Positions 1-10,600 of a stretch of 64,000 bases of DNA are shown piece after piece. This stretch comes from Glandiceps talaboti (taxonomy: Eukaryota; Hemichordata; Enteropneusta; Spengelidae): contig NC_135564.1 in assembly GCF_964340395.1 (NCBI RefSeq), positions 6,616,361 through 6,680,360 on the forward strand. The letters run 5' to 3'. Position 1 is the stretch's first letter. Every line of letters starts with the position of its first letter. The position numbers and the translations under genes are program-made. The notes beneath the pieces were generated by a model, which was not told the DNA's origin, made no database searches, and worked only from the letters and a program-made list of their open reading frames with translations.

Positions 1-1052
1 AAGGTTTTATCCTTGGTACATGTAATGTATCTTAATTTCAAATTGTTATTTAATGACGAGTACGATGGGACATATGTATGTTAGGGTTTACCATGAAATC
101 TATCCATCGATCAAGTCCAGTACATTGACAGAATGATTGACAGGTGGAAAATTAGATTTTAAGCTATACTGCAAGGTTCATGGTCACATTGAATGGTTGT
201 ATAGGAAATGTACAGTCGGTACCCGTTTGATGTAGATTTATTTTGTATGCAGTGAGTGCACGTGATCAAACCACCTTGGCTTCGTCTTTGTTTTTATACA
301 TATGTATCTATAAACTGTTTATGTGTTCATCTACAAACTTTGTGTCAGTTTTTCAAAACGCAGTTTTGCTATCCTACATTACAAACTATATCTTGGCAAT
401 AAAATATTTCAAGTAGCACAATGTGTCATCATGTTTGGCTGAAACCAATGGCCAATGTACAAAATGTACATACACATACATAGATTGAAACTTACTGGAA
501 GCAATCATAAACATTGGTAGCCCGTAATGTTTTAATATGCCCAGAGCTTTTGTAGCCGCGAGTAGTGGTTTCTGACTTTTTCGGGATGCCTAATTTACCG
601 ACTTTTAAAAACTATATTATAAAAATTCCTAGCTCTACCAGACACTTGTCATTATTTCTCGTGTTTTAGAGGTAGAAATAGAATAAGACTAAAAAAAAAG
701 TTTTAAAATAATGAAAAAAGTTTCTAAGCTGAAGAAGAAATTTACCAAAACTTTATTGGAGAAACGAAAGAAATATTTACTGGAGAGTTAGTTACTTTCC
801 ATTTATTGTGTTATTAGTGCTGTAATTTATTTTGGAGGATGTCTTGTGTTTTTTGCCGAGATTCAAATATTATTATCATTATTGACTAACGACAAAAAGG
901 TAATAGACTATGTTCAATAAATTTAATTGTAGTCAAAGCCAAGTTCAATTTCGAGCCAAAAGATCAATTAATGTAAAAATAGTAAAAAAAAGAGGCTAAA
1001 ATATTAACTAAATTTCTTGTATGAATATTAAACAGACGACGCTTTGTTATCG

Positions 1053-1156
1053 CGGGACGTACATGGTTTGATATTATCAAGACATTACGATCACATGAAT
1101 GTATATCCACGGGATGTATATGGTCGGATTTTATCACGATCACATCAATGTATCCA
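1053..1156 (+). repeat. Two-copy imperfect tandem repeat (about 57 bp)
   Basis: CGGGACGTACATGGTTTGAT at 1053 recurs as CGGGATGTATATGGTCGGAT at 1110. Each is followed by TATCA, CGATCACAT and AATGTAT-TCCA. Confidence 0.55.
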
Positions 1157-2580
1157 AGTGTCACGATATAATTCTCAATGGATTACTAACCATAACGGTT
1201 AAGAAAGTTCACGTGACGGTATATATGTTTAGGGAACACACACGTATCTAGTAAATGACACATGACACAACACAGACAATATATGTGTGGATACTTTAAT
1301 TCTATAACATTTAAAACAGTCAGTGTAAACATCACTATACATTAGTTCCATGCATTACATAAAATCTGACTTCTATATACAAGTACATTCATTCATGCCC
1401 AGTTAGCGTTTCAGCATTTTGACCTATATACAGCGCAATGCAAGTTACTATTAACTGGATCTGTCTGATACAATCAACCATTAAGAAACTGCACATGCTA
1501 CACTTTATGATAGCAAGATTGAATAATTACATTTTCTTGATCTAAATGAAATTAACTAACATGCCACCATGCATCTAAACATTGGTACCTCTGAAACTAA
1601 TTCTTTTCATTCAGACTTAATGTAACAAGACATTGCAATCTTGATATCTTAAAATGTAGAATGTAAAGTTTCTTATTGGTTTCTGACCGATTGTATAAAA
1701 CAGAGAGAGTGAACAACAACCTACAACGCGCTGTATTTGTTTTGACATGCTAGTGCATTCACCATATCGCCCTATGCAATATTTACAAATAAAAGATTCA
1801 TTTCAGATTAACTCAAAATCAATTTCAACCAGATTGTTTAGAAGTATGATCGGTTTCTCTTGAAATCGAGCTTTTCTGCAAAGCCACGATCCAGTTCACT
1901 CTACACCACTGTTTGTATATAGGTCAACTGTTATGTTTTGAAAGAAAATTGTTGAGGTGATGTTAAATAGAAGTGTATATTTACTTCGTGACGGGCAGAC
2001 TCACTAAATTAAATTCTGATAAGAAATAATGCATAATTTTTAATTGGGACGTAATCTTTAAAAAGTGAAAATATGACGTATCGTATTTATGACGTAATTG
2101 TTGAACGCAGAAATATGACGTAAGGGAATAATGTATGCAAATAACAAATAGAGTGATAGCTCTCCACGTTTAAAGGAACACAGACTGTAAATTTGTGGTT
2201 TTTGGTGGTTACATCTGTTACATTTTGACATATACTAGTCTAGTATTGTTATTCTAATCTTGTCTAACATCAAGTGAACTCCTCACGAGGAATTCGTCAT
2301 GTGAAATGAAAATGTCATCTATGATAAAATGTGTAGGTCTCAATAAATTCAGAAAATACCACAGTCTAAGTTCCCCAGCCTCTCGTATATATTTCAGCCA
2401 CCACTACCTCACTCAGTCGACTAAAAAAAATTAGATTTGTATAAGTCCCGTGTGTGCATATTATGTAAACGTAACTTTAGTTACAATATCGAACCTCACA
2501 GACAAGCATGCAAAGAAAGCATTATACATGTTATTGGTATTGTCCACATCAAGTCACTGCTGCTATAACTTTGCTCTAAA

Positions 2581-2833
2581 GGGATTGTACGATTTGCAAA
2601 CCCGCATGTTGAATGTTGCATCATGGGAAATGTGTTAATAAATACTAATGAATTGGTATTGTAAACAATACTGTTACATTGTTTGCAACCACGAATGATC
2701 AATTGATAGTTACCCTGACAATTGTGGGAGTTTTTTTATTGGTAGCTCCAGATGAGGTATTACCATAACCACATATAATCCCATAGTCCTTTGCGTCTGA
2801 GCATGCTCAGTCTGGATTGCAAATTCCCTATTG
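2581..2833 (-). mobile_element. MITE family 1, copy A (reverse orientation)
   Basis: The reverse complement starts CAATAGGGAATTTGCAATCC, like copies at 9001 and 57017, and stays alignable for about 240 bp. It shares the palindrome TGAGCATGCTCA and the phrase ACATTTCCCATGATGCAACA. The far TIR is degraded. It has no coding capacity, so it would be a non-autonomous DNA element. Confidence 0.75.
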
Positions 2834-4036
2834 GCAAAAGGATTTACTGGGCGTACTCATACTGCTAAACCGACAACTCACTCTATATTATAAGGGGAGG
2901 GGCGAAGACGATGGAAAAGCGTCAACCTGTATGCTCAAAGTGCATCATTCGTAATTTGCAGTCCTAGCTAATTACAATACATTACAATGTTGTACACGCA
3001 GTCTCAGAAAAAGGATAAAATTATTACATTTCCGATAACTTACTTAACATATTAAATACTCGTTTGGACGAAATTACAGACAATAGCGAGGAAGACACGG
3101 ATTTGGATTCAGAGTCAGATTCGTATTGAATCTGAATTCTGGTTAAATCTGATCATTGTAAATTCTACCCGCTAATGGCTATACAAAGACCTATTTTATA
3201 TTCTTTAATGTATTACGTTACATAGTTGGTCTAAAATTACACAAACATGCATACTGGTACATTTAAAACAATGCATTGGATAAACGACCATTTACAAATT
3301 CAGTTTAAAATCTTGGTACCTGGCTATAGCAACTTTTGTATTTCCATAAAAGGGGATACTTTGATAAATCTATACATAAAACTATTGAAATACAGTAAAT
3401 GTTGTATCTTCTAATGCCCACGTGAGAAAACAACACTTTGAACGAATGAACAATGTTTTGCACAGTTTTACAACATTTTCTAATGTGTGTGATCATTTTA
3501 AATTAAAATGTTCAGCATTCTTGGTGTACAACTTGAAGCATTTCTCGCAACATCTTATATCGAAATCGGTGGTTGATGCTGTTTTTAGCATGTGCGTATG
3601 TTTACAACATACTACTAAACAAACATGTTGTATGTATAGATATCCAAACATAGATAAGCTTACCCGGATGTAAACTATGTCTTTCCATGGTGAGAAATTA
3701 AAAAGTTTTTCTTTGTTATCCATTCGATTAAAACGAGGACGAGGAATAACCTGAACATCAAACGGGTATTCCATTTTGTTTTAGCTCACAGGGCTTTGAA
3801 ACTTGTATGAGTTTATTTCTTAAGCTTGTTGTTCTCGTTCAGAATTTTTGTGTTTTGTTTTGTTTTTTGATAATTTTCAGTCACATTTTTTTGTAGTTTT
3901 GTCGATATCCATCCTTACCCTTCTTGATTCTGAACAATAACAATTAATTTCTTGACAAAATAATGATATAGAAATACAACAGACCCAAAATTACACACGT
4001 TTCATAATCTAGCTGTTACTATGAATGTTTGTAGTT

Positions 4037-4139
4037 CTGGAAATATGCGCTCCAGGGACTCCGACACATCTTCATCCCACCCCGGGATTGATGAAAACGT
4101 GTCAGAGTCTCCAGAGCATATATTTCCAGTGTTAGGGTT
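4037..4139. repeat. 103-bp foldback (near-complete hairpin)
   Basis: Arm CTGGAAATATGCGCTCCAGG (from 4037) pairs with the arm ending GAGCATATATTTCCAG (to 4139). Pairing continues inward through GACTCCGACAC/GTGTCAGAGTC and TTCATC/GATGAA, leaving a short C/G-rich loop. It could be a small foldback transposon or a hairpin RNA source. Confidence 0.7.
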
Positions 4140-4322
4140 CGTTACTGGAATAAAATATGTCCATTTTTTCTAGAAGGAAAACACAGACTCTGAGCTAAAA
4201 TCTCGGTATAAACCTATCATCCTTCTGAGAGATCATCAGTCTGATAATTTTATTGCCCTACCGTCACGTGGGACCAAAGTTGGAGATAAACTGTCGTACT
4301 TGGTCAATATTTTTAGAACTAA

Positions 4323-4328
4323 TTTATT
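4323..4328 (-). terminator. Poly(A) signal AATAAA for SLC45
   Basis: An AATAAA hexamer on the minus strand lies 79 nt past the SLC45 stop codon. A second copy lies at 4248-4253. Which one is used cannot be told from sequence. Confidence 0.5.
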
Positions 4329-4406
4329 CATATATTCTCTGTCTAGTAAATACACTAATCCTCCGTTGGAGTAACACCCCTCCCCGGGTCTGGGAGACAT
4401 CGGTCA

Positions 4407-4634
4407 TCACAAATCGAGGTATACGACTTTCCATGCGGCAATAGCACCGCAGAAACTAAGCAACGAGGCACTGACAACAACGGCGACCGTACTTTGGACG
4501 GCGTGGACAATAGATCCCATACATATAGACTGAAAAAACTGGGCTAAAAATACCATACTTTGGACCATAGATATATCTGTACCTAAACCACGGACCTGGC
4601 TTCGTTTTTCTTCACCGCTGTGTAGTTTTTCGAA
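4407..4634 (-). CDS. SLC45A: SLC45 coding exon 3 (terminal)
   Basis: The acceptor is TATTACAG|TTCGAA after a T-rich tract. It encodes FEKLHSGEEKRSQVRGLGTD, then MVQSMVFLAQFFQS and the last two helices, ending AAWKVVYLDL and a stop. The RGLGTDISMVQSMVFLAQ stretch corresponds to the family's RGMGVDISLLSCQYFLAQ region (compared from memory). Confidence 0.92.
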   Translation of the reverse strand, partial: FEKLHSGEEKRSQVRGLGTDISMVQSMVFLAQFFQSICMGSIVHAVQSTVAVVVSASLLSFCGAIAAWKVVYLDL

Positions 4635-7600
4635 CTGTAATACAAGCAATGTGAAAAAAAAAGTTGTTAAAAAAACTGAAGTTTTGGCAAACATTATCCA
4701 ATAACTTTAAGTCGGGTGTAGGAAGAATCACTGAAATGTCAACAGTAAAGAGAAATCTATGAAATTTAAGCAAAAGCTTACACTAAACGACTCTGTCACC
4801 ATATGACTACCATATGACCCTATCACCACGTGACTACCATGTGACCCTACCACCAAGCTATAGCCCACCACCAACATTCATAGCGCCACTTGTTACTATC
4901 GTTCATAAACCCGACACCCTGCTACACCTTATCATTTATAATTTCCATTCGTAAGAAAATGTTTTTGTTGGTTTATTATTGATAAGTTGATCATGCTTTT
5001 TTGTATACTTTTATCTTTTGATAATATAAAATTTATTATTATATCTATTATAGTATAATAAAGCGTATGTATATTGAATTGTAGCCTTAAATACCGTTGG
5101 CCATTCGATGTCAAATAAAACATCCTGAAAAGAAACAAAATATATTAAATGTGCATATAACTATTGTAACCATGGCAACAATAACGAGCTCAAAGTTGAA
5201 ACGATGTGAACACAATTCATGTTCTGTCCAATGGCATCCAAGGGGTGTTGATTTAAAATGTCTTAAGTTTACCTTTATAATGATACAATTCTACATTTTT
5301 TGATTTTATTTTAAAATTAACAATTAACCACAGTCTATTCTGCTCAGACGTAATTTGGGCAGACTTAAACATAATTAGTACACATATGAAATCCATATTT
5401 CAAACGCTAACATGAATAAAAACCGTCCATTAAAAACAAAACAACTATCATGGTCGTATGTATGGAAATTCTATTTACCGTGTCACTTGAATGGTAGTGC
5501 GCCAATATAAGGAATGGCATGGTGAAAATTGTGGCGTACATCACCCCAGCTGTTATGGATAGAACGATGACGGCGGCGGGAGTACGAGCAATGGCTAGAA
5601 TAGCCATACCAACTGAGTAGAATAAGATATTGCTGATGTAAACTGGTTTAGCACCTGAAATTAACAACGGTCACGTAAACATTAGTACAATTAAAATTCT
5701 AGAAAATATGCCGTTCTGGTTGATAATTAAATTGTAGGTAGTCATTTGATAACAATAAGTTTAATTATAAAAGAACACAAAAAAAAAATAAGTAAAAAAA
5801 ATAAATAAAAAATAAATAAAAAGGCAAATGCATACGAAACAAATGGGCACGCTTTCGAGTTCATAATTTGTTAGAGGACGGTCCAGTCTGGCTTACTTGA
5901 TAAAATAACACACTCAAATTTGAATTCTCGTGAATAAGTTCACTTATGCTACTGTACTTGACTCGTGTTCAGCGCCATTTTGGGATTTCCTGCAAGGGTT
6001 TATGGGTAAACCTTGTGTGATGGCATCCTTTTTGCCCCAATCTCTCTCATTAGATTTATTTTAATGTAATTCTATAATTTGTCCTTGTCTTGACACTCTT
6101 TGTACTTGGCAAAAATAAGTCTTGAATACATTTTCGTGTATCAACATTGATAACTAAATGCAGTTGGCTAACAGCGGTTATGTATATTTAAATTAAACAG
6201 TTTTGTTTACATTCATTTTCATTTGTATAAACGGATATGATAATTCATTTTTTTTGAAATTAACTTTGTTTACAATAGACGTTTATTCTTCTTTTTTTTA
6301 GAACATTCCATCGGTGATAATTAAGAATTTAATTACTTTTTCACAACTACATGCTTATATTTAGAACGTTCTATTGATAGTAATTCAATGTGGCGCGGGT
6401 AACCCACTGTTTTAGGACTAAACTTTTATTTTTGGGACTTCTATTGTTCCCATTTACAAAACATCCATTTCCACTTGTAGAACAATGCAATGATTCAATA
6501 GTGTAATTTCAATCAAAGTTTATTAATGAGAAATTTCATTGACGGTTTACATCACTGGTTCAGTTAATTAATAAACTGTTTGCATTTTTTTCCTTCAATT
6601 TTAGCCGACACTATTTACACTGCGATTGTCAATATTTGGTGTATATCTGCTAATATGTACCATCAATCGCAGAGCACGTGACACTGACACGAAAATAATA
6701 AATTTATCACAGCATTAGCTATCATCTCGTTAATTATCTGTGTTTAAAAATACCTATAGAAGTCTAAATATGCCTCTCGCTTTTTCCGCTCAAAGATATT
6801 TTTTTTTTAAAAACTGAGTCTGATGCATTCAGCATATATGACAGATAATTACATTGACTAAATGTATTTGGACAAGAAAAGTGCCATGTTCATGCTATTC
6901 TATTTACAATGGAAGCGAGTTGGCTTGAAACAAATAAATATCTTATTAAGACTGTTTTCTTTCATCGCCTTGTGTGATAACAATGTTGCCAACATTGCAA
7001 TATGTTATTTTTGTGAGCTACCACCGATCTTTGCCAAATCATATACATTGTAACAACATGTACTTTGTAGCAATATTACCAATATTGTTCTTTGCGTGAG
7101 CTACAAATCTTCGCCAATGTACATAAAAAAAATTGTAACAATGTGTATTACATGTAGCAATAGTGAGTAGTCATATTTATGTTGAGCCAGACGATAAGAT
7201 TAGCAATGTCAGTGAGGTGTTTGCCGAGCTTGAAAATAAAATGTAACAATGTTGGTCAAAGATTTTCGTCGCGCCAGACAACGACTTGTATCAACTAAAC
7301 TGGCTTCCATTGTAAATACGATAGTATGAACCATAGGGTGTAGCAGTTCTTAGATTGTTGTTTTCCTTGGCTAAGGGCTAAATAGAGAAAACGTTTTGAC
7401 TACAATTTCCTACCCGGGAGAAAATGTGTGTTAATTATTTCTGCTGGTATAGAGATTGATACATTTGTTGTAGTGGATTCGTATGATATTTTCTTTAGGA
7501 AAAGGGCAATCTAAGCAATAATGCGTGCCCCTGTGGTATAAATATTCACTTGACAAGTTTCATGTAACAATATGCATATATCGTGATAGATTATCAAAAA

Positions 7601-10600
7601 TGTCACAAACAGTGACACCCTGTTTTAAAAGAGATCATGTTTGATATCTACAGGGACAACTTTGTCGACGATGGTGACATTTATTTCATTTACCTTTAGG
7701 TCTGCTCTAGAAATTCGATACTCTAGATAAACACCGAACGCTTCGTGCAAATATACGTAAAGCCGAGTCTGGGGAGAAATGTTGCTAAGGAGTAGATTTC
7801 TATATGCAAGACGGTTCCACTGGAGATTTATGACACATTCGTCTCCATGGTAACGATGAGTGGGACTCACCATAGCATTCCTAAAGAATTACTTCAAACA
7901 TTGATGCGCAATCAAATGAGACCGGGTTCTTGACTCTTAACACTTTATGTTATATTTTTTTCTCAAAAGCAGATCTCTGAAGTGAACTGCCATCAATTTT
8001 CATGAGTCTGACGATATTGCTATTCGTAGCAGTACGATGACTTCCATTATATATGTATATAACTTTGTGTGCCAAAGTGGCGACCGAATTCAGCGTTGAC
8101 CTACAGGGGACCTGTACATCGAATGAGAAAAAAAACAACTACACATTTATTGCATTTATCTATCATCACAGCCTTGTCACTCTAAACTCTGTTTTTTTAT
8201 GCAGTATGGTTGGTTGTTTGTTCAATTGACTTGCTTGATCTCTAATAGTACAGGTCGACCTGCTTCTGTATATTCCATAGCTATTCAAACGATTCTCACT
8301 AAATGAAATGGATATTTCGCCAGTACCAGAAAATTAAATAAATAGATTATAGATTTAATTGCCATGTTTTAGGACTAAAAGTCAACAGAGTTAGTTATGT
8401 ACAGATTCTTCTTACATGTATCATAGCGCAACCCGCCATTTTGTTGATCAATGGTTTAAACCAATCGCTACTTTTTATAACTATTGTTGATTAGTCGAAC
8501 TTTTCTTCGTTTCAAAGCCCTCCACTCACCCCCTTCCCACCTCTCACTCTTTTGATGCTCTCATTTTCTCATCAGTGCCCCCACCCCCGCCGTAAATTCG
8601 ACTCGTTCCCTAAAAATCAGAGCTACTAATAAAAACGTTACTGTTACAACACTGCAGGGCGATATTGCCACTTAATGACCCATAATACGAGGTGTGTTTT
8701 TATCATCTATCCAGACAATAATGACATTTGATTGCCTGTTATACGGGGTTTTTAACACATTAAAGAAAGGTCACTGTCAAGTTGTACTCTCTGACAGTAC
8801 ATTCCAATAAACCAATTCCATTGGGACATCAAACTTGATTAAACCAAATTAGGCTTCAAATTAGATCTGTTATCCGCAACTTAAATTGGCACAAGCTGAG
8901 TTTAGATGTTTCTGGAGTGAACTTTTTTCTGTATATGAAATAGTACTCACAGTACTAGTATTCTAGCTACTGAATGACGCACACTTATACCCATCACTCA
9001 CAATAGGGAACTTGCAATCCAGACTGAGCATGCTCAGACGCAAAGAGCTGTGGGATTATCTGTGGTTATCATAATACCTAATCTGGAGCTACTGATAAAA
9101 TAAACCTCCCACAATGATGAGGACGACTATGAATTGATTGTGGTTATAAACAATGTAACATTATTGTTTACAATGTCTATTGATTAGTATTTATTTTTAC
9201 ATTTCCCATGACGCAACATTCAAAATGGCGGGTTTGCAAGTTCCCTATTGACTAAACTCAAACCTGATATTAGGATATAACTTACAAACTATCCAATGAC
9301 GTAATTTATTATACGTATAAAAATGTACAGGAACTCCCTACTATGCCATCAACAGTTCTAACAATGTCAGAACACAAATTATTGTAATGTCATAGAAGAC
9401 ATGCAGTGACATTAACATTATATTAGGATAGTTTAGTTTTTTGTAATTATTTTCACTTGAGTTGGAACTAAAATAAGCTTGTGCCACATTAACTACATTA
9501 AACCCGTGGTTACTTCCCTCTTCACGGCTATTCGAAATATCAAATGCACTTTTAATATAAATTCAGGACGGCTATGTGACAAGAGTGCAACACAAACATT
9601 ACACTATCATAGAGGGGGATTTTTTTTATCTTTGTAATACGGCACCTGAGTTCACAAAAATGTCTTTTTTTTAAAAAAAGTGTTTAACAAAATTATCAAG
9701 GGAGCCCCAAGGTTCTAACTACCGTGATCAATCTGCATATGATCAAATAAATTGTGTCAGCTTCTCTGTCGATTTATTAGTGTTAGACAGTTGCCTCATG
9801 TGTTTCAGTAAATATTGATTAATTTGACTAAATAGTGTCACGGTGTCAAAAGATCCCTGTTAGTATTTCCTTGTCACGTTCATAAATCATGTATTATGGG
9901 ACAGAATGTGACAATTGTATCATTGGGTGAGCTTTGTCGACGTCAGTTTGTGTTGGGAAGACTAGATGTGCTATGTAATATTAGTTTGTGATATGGTGAA
10001 TTTGCGTGTGATACAGTGCAATGGAGTGAATGATGTTATGTGATACGGTGAATTGGAATGTGCTGTGGTGTGGAATGATGTGTGATATGGTGAAGTGGGA
10101 TGAGATATCGAGTGATGCTATGTGATATGGGGGAAAATAGAAGGTGATGCTGTGCAATGATGTGTGATAAGGTGGTACGGAATGTGATATAGATAGTGTG
10201 GTATGGTGAAGTGGAATGTGATATGGTGCGACACCGTGATATGGTGAAATTGAATATGTGATACAGTGTGATCATGTGTGATATGATAAAATGGAGTTTC
10301 ATATGGTGTTATGCTGTGTGATATGGTGAAATAGAAAATGTGTGTTGTGATGAATTTCGGTACCTTGTAACGAAATGCGAAGTGATATGATGGAGTTTTG
10401 TATGATATTTTCAAATGAAATGAAATGAAATGACTATGTGATACGGTGCGATGGAATGCGGTGTGCTTTTATGATGTGATGTTTAATCGATGTGAATACG
10501 AGTGTTCATGTATGTGAAAATAAGAGATGAGAATAAAAGGTAGGTGTGGTATTAATAGTAGGATGAATACAGTTCTCATTCTGATTCTGATTCTGATTGC

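Larger units (their letters stand above)
1..4322. other. Downstream flank of SLC45, no gene seen
   Basis: AT-rich DNA. It holds MITE copy A, the 57-bp tandem repeat and the 103-bp foldback. Open frames (up to 93 codons) show no recognisable domain or splice pattern. Confidence 0.6.

Noticed and set aside
10036-10414. His/Ile/Thr-rich frames of 88-98 codons
   Set aside because: They come from the degenerate GTGATATGG minisatellite inside SLC45 intron 1.
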